Below are positions 12,660 through 22,199 of a DNA stretch of 64,000 nt, one piece after another; position 1 is the first letter of the stretch; the number at the start of each line of letters is the position of its first letter. The stretch comes from Lineus longissimus (Eukaryota > Nemertea > Pilidiophora > Heteronemertea > Lineidae): NCBI RefSeq assembly GCF_910592395.1, contig NC_088324.1, forward strand, positions 2,296,001 through 2,360,000, written 5' to 3'. The notes under the pieces are model-generated. The model saw nothing but the letters and a program-made list of their open reading frames with translations, was not told the origin of the DNA and did not search any database. The position numbers were made by a program, and so were the translations under genes.

Positions 12660-13847
12660 TTAATCATTGTATTTAATAGTATGTAATATCACCCTGAATG
12701 AGAATTTTTTTTTGGCTTTTAAGCCACATGGTAAGACCCTGGCTTCTTTACCCGGACATAGTCCTAACGGACGTAGCCCTGACAGACAAAGTCCTGACGG
12801 ACAGCGACTTTCTTGACCTTCCAGGACACTAAGTAAAACGTCGCTCTGCTGCGTTAATGCATCTTCCTCTTCCTTCACACGTCTGTACGTCTTGAAGAAA
12901 ACACTACTTGTGAAATCATACCATAATGGATTCAAATCATTCATTCTATCCTCGTTTGTTAGATAAGGATTCAGCACTTAATAATCTTTTTTCAATTTAT
13001 AAAAAGCTTGGCTTAGAAAGACATGGTAGTTTTTGGTTACTTTAATCCAGCAATAATGTAGATATCTAGGATATGCATGGTAAACCAACCTCAGATCTGT
13101 AAAATTGTCTTCAGTTAATAGAGGCTTACCGGGTGCTCTATTAATGAATTCTGCCTCATAGTCACCACAATGAATTTCAAAAAGCAGTGCATGCCCGGGT
13201 AACCCTGCACGTCTCAATTTAGATGGGAGATTGCTGACGCCAGTTTTAAATGCCAATTGAATTGTCTTTTCGTATCTGGCATAATAAAACCATTTCCTTT
13301 GGCTTGAGAAGTGGCCCTGCAAAGAAGCTTCAGCAACATCTCTAAAATGATTTACTGCTGTTTCTAACAGACGTCTCTGGTCAAGCCTTCTAAGGATGCA
13401 ATCAAAGTATCGTGTCTTATTTTCAATATGAATCTAAAGACTCGGGAAACCATCATCATCATAAGCAACCGCATTACAATTGATGCAGATCTTGTAAGTA
13501 AACGTATCACCAGGCCCCGTTGGGTTTAAGTCCCTCTTCTATTCAAACAGCGTCCATCTTTTGCAATTGTGGCATAATACGGCATCAGTTTCAGTGCTTG
13601 TGTCATACTGTTTCATTCTTGGTTCCCTAGGACCAATGTTCATAAGACTTTTATCCATAGGAACATTTCTATCTTTGTTATCAGTAGGCATACCAGGAAT
13701 AACCCTAGGGCGAATAAAGCCCTTTTCGAGCGAAGCACTCATGACTGACGAAGCGAACTTCGCTCTTGTGACAAAAGTCATAGTCAGTTTCAGGACCCCA
13801 ATGATGGTTCCAACCACGTCTATTAAAATACTCTTTTCAGGGTACAT
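12660..13847 (-). pseudogene. Unrecognised gene relic with CxxC pairs
   Basis: One minus-strand frame runs 13847 to 12660 (396 codons) with only three internal stops: TAG at 13541-13539, TAG at 13436-13434 and TAA at 12980-12978. All segments are in the same frame and show no obvious low complexity. The order is a basic N-terminal part, AVLCHNCKRW, then YKICINCNAV and a YDDDG acidic patch, then a helix-rich, aromatic-rich body (QRKWFYYARYEKTIQLAF, AYPRYLHYCW). A further CGRCG lies upstream (about 13930) in another frame. The CxxC pairs suggest zinc ribbons. I do not recognise the family. Decay of a once-intact gene, probably transposon-borne, is the simplest explanation. Confidence 0.5.
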
Positions 13848-14040
13848 ATTTGTACATCCTCTCCATATTTACAATGATATATTATTAAATTTACCTCTTA
13901 ATAAAACTACTTTTCTTGTTCCCACATCTACCACATTTAACTGGTTTTACGACGGGCTAGTTTACCTGTATTTGACGTGAAAGCTCGGCATTTTAGGCAA
14001 TAGATATCCATTATTTATCTCGCTGTAATTCCAGATCGTT

Positions 14041-14226
14041 TCATAAAATGACACCAGGTGGCACTTTTAGTTCGTAAAAATGACACCAGGTGGCGCTTTT
14101 TAGTTCATGAAAATGACACCAGGTGGCGCGTTTTAGATCGTAAAAATGTCACCAGATGGCGATTTTTAGTTCGTAAAATGTCACCAGGTGGCGTTTTAGT
14201 TCATAAAATGACATCAGGTGTCACTC
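14041..14226 (+). repeat. Tandem array of ~33-bp units carrying CTCF-like motifs
   Basis: Six units start near 14051, 14082, 14116, 14148, 14180 and 14211. Each centres on ACACCAGGTGGCGCT or a one- to three-base variant, separated by a tttagttc(g/a)t(a)aaaat spacer. The core matches the bilaterian CTCF consensus CCASYAGRKGGCRSY at 14 of 15 positions in the best unit. The array abuts a MITE beginning at 14237. Confidence 0.7.
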
Positions 14227-14236
14227 TATGGTTGGT

Positions 14237-14650
14237 GAGACAAGACCACAATGTTTGACCGCGACGCATCAAATACTGCGTGGGGTTGTGAATCTGAAAT
14301 TTTGATATGATATTCCGGACAGTCGGGCATGTACATTGTAAATGGTGAAAAATAAACTGGTAGTTGACCACGGAAATTTTTTGATAATCGACAAATTAGA
14401 CAGACATTGATATTTCCACTCTTTTCAGCCAACTGGCAAAAAAATCTTAAAACACGCCCCCTATTACCCAATTAGCAAAATTCGAAAATAATTTTTTCAT
14501 CAAATAATTTCTTTATATCTGTAGACTTGCCACAGCAAATATTTTTTCAATACCTCTCCAAATATGTACTCGAGAGTTAAAAACATGCACTCGTCTAATT
14601 GATAGGCCTCGACCCTCCAACCTATGAATATTCATTAGTGGTCTTGTCTC
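14237..14650. mobile_element. MITE (gagacaagaccac family), copy 1
   Basis: A 414-bp element with 13-bp terminal inverted repeats gagacaagaccac / gtggtcttgtctc, flanked by TGGT at 14233-14236 and 14651-14654 (4-bp target duplication). A second copy in the opposite orientation lies at 39263-39704, and a diverged partial copy near 48320-48540. No ORF of its own. Confidence 0.8.
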
Positions 14651-14938
14651 TGGTAGCCAAAAGAATAGGTTAAACCAATTACTAAGGATGGAATTCACCA
14701 AGGTGTTTTACATGTCGATCAGGTGTTGTACACTAACAAATGTGGTTAAACGCACAATCATCGCGCTCTGAAAGTTAAAGAAGCAAATTACAACAAGTGA
14801 TTATACTGCGTGCGGACAAGAAGCGTGTGTTCGAACAAAAGAGAACTTAATCGCCCGTTAGGGCATGTTTATATATGCGACTAGGCCAAAACATTTCTCA
14901 TAGGCATACTTTGGTCATTTCCGAGAGCGTCATTGCCT

Positions 14939-15480
14939 ATGATGGACAGAATACTCGCGTTGTTTGAGCTTGCACAGGAAGAGGCAGCTGCAGAAGAGCA
15001 GTTGCCTCACCCTCGTGCAGAGAGGATTTACGAGGAACGGCTGGACTCGGTGACAAAATTTAGCCACAAGAAATTCGTAAAACGGTTCAGGATCTCGAAA
15101 GAAACTTTCCACTGGCTGCTTGGTGTGATAGAAAATGACCTGATGCCAGTAACAGACAAGAATCATGCGCTAACCCCAGCCCAGCATTTATCAATATTTT
15201 TGTCTCGTGCTATCGGTTGGCTTTGGTTTTCATCCGTCGCCACAATTCTCTGAGATCTTTTGGGTCACTCTTCGGTCTCTCAGGGAAATTTGCAGCCATT
15301 TCTTTGGAAATGTCAACCCATGCTAGCTGTTTATTCTTGGTCATGGTTGCATCCACCGCTTACTTTCAATAACCTTCTCCCGCAATCGTATCGCTTCAAT
15401 GAGGCCCATCTTCTAACTGAGTACTTGACTGAAGGCCTACTTTTATATGATGCGAGTTACGAATTTCCATTGCGCGGTTG
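14939..15480 (+). pseudogene. PIF/Harbinger transposase remnant A
   Basis: An ATG at 14939 opens a frame (MDRILALFELAQEEAA...) leading to KRFRISKETFHWLLGVIE and then DLMPVTDKNHALTPAQHL. This is the Harbinger/HARBI1 N-terminal block in which a '(R/K)YR(I/F)SKETF..LL..I...L.P.T.R..ALTP..QL' stretch precedes the DDE domain. A TGA at 15251-15253 and degraded sequence beyond it ('...SLFGLSGKFAA' survives in another frame) show it is inactive. The DDE residues cannot be identified. A related 5' end follows at 15760. Confidence 0.55.
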
Positions 15481-15689
15481 AACTGACCGATTAAACCAGC
15501 CTTGTCCACGCGCGGATAAAACATCGATCATCGTGGCCCGAATTCATAAAGCTATTTTAGGAGATGTCCGCGTGTAAATTTGATAAACGGGAGATGATCA
15601 CCCGTTTAAAGTTAGACGCTAATTCACGAGAAGCGATTATCGAACGTGCGTACTAGGCCCGTTTAGGAGACAAAAGAAAAGTTAATCGC

Positions 15690-16015
15690 GAGAGAGGGGC
15701 ATGTTTAAGTCTGCGTGTAAGTGGTTTTCGTCATTTCTACCGCTGGACTTTGAAGAACATGGACGGTGCGCTCGGAATTCTTGAATTCGCACAGGATGAA
15801 GCAGCAGAGCAACACTACCAAGTATACGGATCACAACCTACAGGTCAACACCCACGAACAATACGACGTCGGCTACAATAAAGACAGCAAGAGCGACTTC
15901 TTCAATGGACGAATTGGCTTCCTCAGAGTACTCAATGAGGTCGTTGACCTTTACGCCCCTGCACATGGTCCAAATTTCCACCTTGAGGAAGTTCGGCTTG
16001 CGATGGACTTGTAAA
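15690..16015 (+). pseudogene. PIF/Harbinger 5'-end remnant B, tandem to A
   Basis: From the ATG at 15760 the frame reads MDGALGILEFAQDEAAE, closely matching the start of remnant A (MDRILALFELAQEEAA). The upstream leader also matches (ggcatgttta near 14862 and 15699, then a gtcatttc block). The frame stops within about 40 codons. The two 5' ends lie about 820 bp apart in the same orientation, as left by a tandem insertion or duplication followed by deletion. Confidence 0.45.
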
Positions 16016-16627
16016 TGTGATGAAGTTGCGGTTGTTACAATTTGGAGCTGCTGATCCATTACAAGTTGTGCCTCGTTAGCAGTAGCTTTTCAGTCGATGT
16101 CTCAGCCATTCAATCGCAAGTGCATGCAGCCCTGGCCGACAAGGAGAGAGCATAAATAAGTCTTACCACTCCTTATCGCAACCCCCTCTTAAGACAACCG
16201 CATAACGGTGGATTCTCTGCTTGGCGGCACACTGGCCAGCCTGTTGGCACAAAGCGATGGACGGTGCAAGGTTCGCGCTAATCATCATACAACAACATGT
16301 ACAATAAAACAATTGCAACTGCACGAGTGGCTGATCCGAGTATCCAGATTGCACGATATGAGATTTTACCGCCAGCAAGCTTGAAACTACAGGTCGAGAG
16401 CTTTCCGGCCGTAGAAAATCATCGTATCCCCATAAATAGCAAAGAATTAAGATAAATAGGCAAGTTTTTTTTGTCTTTTTCGACCCGATTCCCTCATGAC
16501 GTGAACACGTCGAGGAAGACGAATAAACGCTTGAGTTGAAGACATCACGACCTCATGGCATCGTCGTGACTTCGCGACGTGGCTGAATTCCAGTAATAAT
16601 GTCAACAAAGAAAACAATGAAAATTAC

Positions 16628-16746
16628 GTTATTAAGGTAAGCCTGCGGTAAGCCTGTCAAGATAATTTCAAATTGTAATATTTTCCTGATTTTTCGTCCA
16701 CATCAGTATCGTCAAGTTATTAAGGTAAGCCTGCGGTAAGCCTGTC
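16628..16746. repeat. 31-bp direct repeat
   Basis: gttattaaggtaagcctgcg plus the next eleven bases occurs at 16628-16658 and again at about 16716-16746. Each copy contains ggtaagcc twice. Function unknown. Confidence 0.6.
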
Positions 16747-16919
16747 CAGCAAAGAAAATAACAGAATGTTGCATGGAATTGAGAAATACCCTAACTTTAT
16801 ATGGTGTTCTCATATTTTTTTGCACACTACTGTAGAAATGGTGTCGTAGCAGATATAGGCGCCTAAACAAGGGCGCTCTATCACTTATGAGGTTCGAAAA
16901 AATAAAAAAAAGATCAAGA

Positions 16920-17330
16920 CAGGGTGTCTGCAAATAAACTGGTGAGGAAGGCGACTGAATGTCTGGTGAAAGTAAAGAAAATACGAGGCAAGTCAAACGT
17001 ATTGCCAAAGACGCTGGATGATAAAGTGGGTAGCGAAGAAGTAGGAAAACCATTTGCAGAGAAATTAAAAAAGTTGTTGATAGTGTCTCGTACAATCACG
17101 AAGAGATGGAGGAACTGCTGACTGATAAAGTGGTTGTGAAATGTTGCAAAGGTTTATGCAATAGCAAAAATAGCATTGATGCAGAATTAAAATGTTTAAA
17201 TAGAGGTAATCAGAATAGTATACCAAATCTTTTCACATACCACTTCATCCAAGGCGGAGACGACAGGCTAAGTGTCTATGTTGGTCTTTTGTTAAACACA
17301 AGGTTACATCATGGTACATCATGGGTATTG
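16920..17330 (+). mobile_element. LINE relic (endonuclease/RT linker region)
   Basis: Two overlapping plus frames (16924-17072, then 17088-17330) carry the region typical of the linker before the reverse transcriptase in L2/CR1-like LINEs: KPFAEKLKKL, then a frame change, SYNHEEMEELL, and further on HFIQGGDDRLSVYVGLLLN and RLHHG, where active elements have '(D)HI(I/L)..P..L...IA.L(F/L)..ML.HG..P'. The frameshift and the lack of a catalytic RT core mean a dead fragment. Confidence 0.5.
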
Positions 17331-17379
17331 CCCATTGATATTATACTTTTTTATATTTTGGACTGCAAACATGTTGGGT

Positions 17380-18560
17380 TTTTTTTGAGGGGGGGGGTGG
17401 GGGGGGGGGGGTCATACTCCCATGATAAGGGACTATCATTCAAGCAGACATGCTTCTCTATATCTTTTCTTCCCTCGTATTTTGTCATAAAAAAAACTAC
17501 TCAATTTGAAATTTCTGCGATACACAATACTTCTACTAAAATAAGTGTGCATTCTACATGTACATGTGTGTGAAACGTGAAATAATCATAATTGTATCTT
17601 GTATGTCAACTAGTAGTCTTGTCCTAGTGTTGCAGGGCTTTTTTGTGACTGATTGATCACAATTGCACCCTTTTAGGACCTTATAGTACATGTATGAAAA
17701 AAAAATGTAGCAGACCTATGGAAACATGTTGATCGATTCAAACCTTTCACCCCGAAGTGAGATGACATAGGCGGTGCTGGGAAAATCCCCTTTGGAAATC
17801 CTCGGTCCATTCATCAGGGGACCCTACATATTCATTACTGCAAACCACCACATTTTCACGGGTGTTTTATTTTTGCATGTTATTGGGAACTGGTAGCTAA
17901 GAAACACTACCTTATCATGTCACCAGTAACGCTTTGTTGAGTTTTGAATATCTGTTACGAAACCAACTGTCATGGTATTCCTTTGTCATGAGAGAGGGAA
18001 ATGAAAATGCTGACTTCCTTAAACACCCTCTGGGTGCATTCTCATTGCACCTTTCGCCTTGTTGGTAACGACAGTTTGAGGATAGTCTGTTCCTTTCGTC
18101 AGGTGCCTCATATCGGAGATGCCTGCCTCGGTCATTGACCTCTAAATATTCCTGTATTTGACATACATAGCCATGGTTCACAGGAAGTCTTGTATCAGTG
18201 CGAAGACAACTTGCACAGGAGAGAAGCCAGGAAGCGATATCGTTCTCTATGACGCTATACTCGAGCTGGATGATTTCCGGTTAATAACCAGAACCAGAGT
18301 CCATGGTTAACTCCTTCAGGAATTAATTAATTACTCTTCCAGCTGGTTATAATGCAAGCAGTTTCATGCTGTTCCCAAATATTTTTCTCTGCAAATTATG
18401 TCACATAGTCTGATGATTATGAAGGTATTCACTAGAATCAGAAGATGGCAGTGTTGCATCGTCATTAACCATGCCATGTAAGTTTTACCCCACTTTGGCT
18501 CTTTCACCCTGGCAATTTGGATCTGGCGATTGCCATACCGCAAAAAAACCTCCTACTAGT
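17380..18560. other. No convincing gene
   Basis: A G-run (interrupted by one T) near 17391-17411 is followed by AT-rich sequence. The minus frame at 17915-18181 has no motif I recognise. Nothing else seen. Confidence 0.4.
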
Positions 18561-18570
18561 GGCACATGTA

Positions 18571-21500
18571 CACCCTTGTCGGAAAGTTTAAGGACACCAG
18601 TTTTTTACAATTTTCTAAAAAACTACTGGGCCAACTGGAACCAAAGTTTTATCATATCTGGATAAACTTCTTGGGTATCATTTACAATAGGTTTGGTTTT
18701 CATTATCAATTAGGTAAAAACTTTATGGCCGTTTTTCCAGAGGCATGTTTTTTTTACTGTTTTGTCTGCAGATTTTTCTGCCATTTTTTTGCAACATCAT
18801 TTGGGCACATCAACTAAAACCAACTTCTTGCAAAAATTTTTAAGTTTGGTCAAGGGTTTTTAGGAAAAAATACAGTTTTTTTCCATTTTCTCAATGATAT
18901 TTTGCTGGCCAAGATGACACCTTTTGACACTGGCCCAATGACCATTACAGTGGTTATTGCTCACAATGATTGATGTGCACTCCAGCCAAATCCTCACCCC
19001 AGGTCAGATTACCTGACCACATCAAACAATATGATGTGCACCTGGCCCAGGGCCTCAACCCATTTCAGATTACCTCATCACAGACAACAGGCCAAACCAA
19101 TTGCAGTGCTGTTTCTTTCTACTGTAAACATTCCTTGTCCTGTGTATTTAAGCAACAAGCTAAACCCTATGCCCATTATTGCTGTCCCGGGGATTGCTGT
19201 CCATTGCGGACCATGCCTTTATAGTTAAAAGTAATTATTTATTCCTGGGCTTTGATTTATGTCACCATGAAGCATAGGGGAGACAACCAGTTAACGGACT
19301 TGCAAAAAAATCGCATATTAGAACTCAGAGAAAATGGGTTATCCTATAGAAATATAGCAGACCACTTAGGATGCAGCAAGACTGCTGTGTCCACATAGGG
19401 TAAATCGACAACAAACTGATGGCAACACAAGAGTGAGAGAGAGAGCAGGAAGGCCAAGATCCACAACTGAGAGGCAAGATCGGACTTTGGTGCGTCGAGT
19501 CCAACAAGACCCCTTCCTCCTCCCAAGGCAGCTCCAGGATGAGCTACACCAGCAGGGGACAAGAATCAGCCGGGGGACAATAAGAGAGAGGCTGCGCCAG
19601 GCAAACTTGATGGGACGTATTGCTGCCAAGAAAGATATCCTAAGTGATGCCCATAGAAGACAGCGCTTGCAATTTGCCCAAGTAAGATGATTTATACAAA
19701 GTGTAGTTTCTAAAATTATGCCTACATTTGTTTCCATTGAACACTAAAATTGTTTTATTAATATCATCAAAGACACAGGAGTTTTGAATGACTGAAAAAA
19801 CCCAATGAGACGGGCTTGGAAATCTGGCATTTCCCCTCCCCTGTGTTTCAAGATGAAATTATCTCATGCTCGTGCAAACACAGAAAACAATACATAATCA
19901 GCGCCTTATTTTCTTTTCAGGATCATCTTAATTGGACAATAGAACAATGGAGGAGAGTAGTTTTTACAGACGAAAAGTCATTTGAGGTTGGAAGACATGG
20001 GCAGGTCTGGTGCCGTCGGCTTCAGGGTGAACGCTACAACGCAAACAACATCAAGACATGCCAGCGGAGTGGGAGGTTCACAGTGTTAATCTGGGGCTGG
20101 ATGAATGACCGAGGCAACGGAACTCTTCAAAGGATACAGGGACGGTTCAACCAGATACAGTATCGTGAGATACTAGACAGATGTCTTCCAGATATGCACC
20201 ATCACTTCCCAGATGGATTCATTTATCAGCATGATAGGTAGGCCTTATAAAAATCAGCTCTGATAAGTTTGAACAAGCAACTGGCAAGATGTTCAGTTCA
20301 CCCAAGGTCAAACACAAAAGCTGAACTCTACCAAACCCACTTTCGATTCCTTTTTATAATTTGTATGGCAGGAGTAATTTCGGTCAACCAAGCAGGTTAT
20401 AAAACTTTCCCATGAGTTTGTGTTTTACCATGCTGTTCTCCCATTCATAACATATTGGGACATCCTGCATTCGCAACATTATGATTGATACTTGCTTACA
20501 ACATTCATTTTCAGGTCCCCTATCCACACGGCAAGAAACATTACAGCGTTCCTGCAGGAGCAGCCCTTTGCTGTCATTGACTGGCCTCCCAAGGGCTGTG
20601 ATATGAACCCAATTGAAAATGCTTGGGGAGTGATGGTCCAGAATTTTAATTATGAAGGGGTGCGTAATGGTGATAATCTGTTGGAGCGAATTATGGAAAT
20701 ATGGAACACGCTTGGGGCAGAGTATTGGGATGGGTTAGTGCAGTCGATGCCAAGACGGATGCAAGCAGTCGTTGATGCTGAAGGAGGGTGGACTCGCTAC
20801 TGACTGTTTTGACTGAATGGAATATTACGAGCTGACCAGGAAGTAGTTTGAGCTGTAGTTGTGGTGATAAAAATAAAAACAGTTGTGTGCTACATTATTA
20901 TCTTTTTATCTTATTTTGCTCATCAAAGTCGCAGTGCAGTGTTTGCAATGAAATACCAAGGCCACAGTCATCCATATACTGGTACCCCCCCCCCCCCAGA
21001 CTTTGAAAATAATTTTTGATCACAATAACACAGAGAAATGCGCAGAAGCAGAACGAGATGGTAAACACTGTAGTAGTATGTGGAGGCCTACCTCCCACAC
21101 TCATTACAAATTTAAACGGAACCTAATGTGCACCAGTCGAGTTAGCTTTTAGAATTTGGTGTAGCAACCAAAACTTCTTCAGTATGACAAGAACTCCATC
21201 ATGTAAAACATTTTTTGAATCGCTCCAATTTCATTGCCCTGACTTTTTCAGCCTACACACTGTGGTAGGACACAGTTCAGTTACAGTCTGATTCACTCAA
21301 GTGGAGAAAGTTCCTGACCAGAGTATTACCATATCAATAGGAGTTACCAAACCCAGGCAGACAATGCCGTTGGTCCGAGGGGTCATTACGAGAGTTGCTG
21401 AAAAGTCATAGCAATTGGGAGTATTTTTGGGGACAAAAACCTCAAAAAGTGGTGCTTTCCAACAATTTTTTAACAACAAATCTGTGCTTAAAGTTGCTTT

Positions 21501-21745
21501 GGTTATTGTGTCCAGATGATGTTGCAAAAAAACGGCAGAAAAACTTGCAGACAAAAAAGTAAAAAAAACATGCCTCTGGAAAAACGGCCATAACGTTTTT
21601 ACCTAATTGATAATAAAAACCAAACCTATTGCAAATAATACCAAAGAAGTTTATCCAGATATGATAAAACTTTGGTTCCAGTTGGCCCAGTAGTTTTTGA
21701 GAAAATTGTAAAAAACTGGTGTCCTTAAACTTTCCGACAAGGGTG
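18571..21745 (+). mobile_element. Tc1/mariner transposon with long TIRs
   Basis: The element starts CACCCTTGTCGGAAAGTTTA after TA (18569-18570) and ends with its complement before TA (21746-21747), the Tc1/mariner target duplication. The arms are inverted copies over roughly 250-280 bp (18571 to about 18850, and about 21470 to 21745), with scattered mismatches. It encloses one plus-strand transposase gene split by introns (19267-20803). At 3.2 kb with introns it is longer than classical ~1.6 kb Tc1 elements. Confidence 0.85.
19267..20803 (+). pseudogene. Tc1-type DD34E transposase, intron-containing, frameshifted
   Basis: From the ATG at 19267 there is a helix-turn-helix (LTDLQKNRILELRENGLSYR then IADHLGCSKTAV). 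The frame breaks near 19394-19399 (a one-base shift) and continues in the next frame from 19400 with GRPRSTTERQDRTLVRRV. Exon 1 ends at 19681 (GTAAGA donor), exon 2 is 19921-20237 (TTTTCTTTTCAG acceptor, GTAGGC donor) and exon 3 is 20515-20803 (CATTTTCAG acceptor, TGA stop); phases agree at both junctions. Catalytic residues are D of VVFTDEKSFE, D of the split YQHDR/SPIHTA, and E of MNPIENAWG with 34 residues between the last two, the DD34E spacing of Tc1. Apart from the one frameshift it looks young. The product would cut and paste the element through its TIRs. Confidence 0.8.
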
Positions 21746-21929
21746 TACATAGGCCATGGATTCTGATAGGCTAAAGTATGCTCATGAAGTATTAGCAGTT
21801 ATGATGGGGCTTATCGCTGTCATAGGCTGGCGTCTGAGATGATCAGCAGTGGAGGACCAGATCCATGACAGAAGCATGCAATGACTCACTGCAGACTCCG
21901 TCCAAGCAGGAACTGAGGACGGCTGGTTG

Positions 21930-22195
21930 GGGTGGTTGGGGGGGGGGGGGAACTGAGTTGATCTGAAGAAGGCAGGTTGGGGGGACTGAGTTGATCTGAG
22001 GAAGGCAGGTTGGGGGGACTGAGTTGATCTGAGGAAGGCAGGTTGGGGGGACTGAGTTGATCTGAGGAAGGCAGGTTGGGGGGACTGAGTGGATCTGAGG
22101 AAGGCAGATTGGGGGGACTGAGTTGATCTGAGGAAGGCAGGTTGGGGGGACTGAGTGGATCTGAGGAAGGCAGGTTGGGGATCTGAGTGGATTGC
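21930..22195. repeat. 33-bp minisatellite, ~8 copies
   Basis: The unit is ctgagttgatctgaggaagg then caggttgggggga, repeated from a 12-base G-run near 21940 to about 22190 with a few substitutions (gttgatc/gtggatc). The minus-strand frame across it is a repeat artefact. Confidence 0.9.
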
Positions 22196-22199
22196 TGAT

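Noticed and set aside
21297-21750. Minus-strand frames mirrored by the plus frame 18566-18817
   Set aside because: They lie in the Tc1 terminal inverted repeats; the mirrored frames arise because the arms are complementary.
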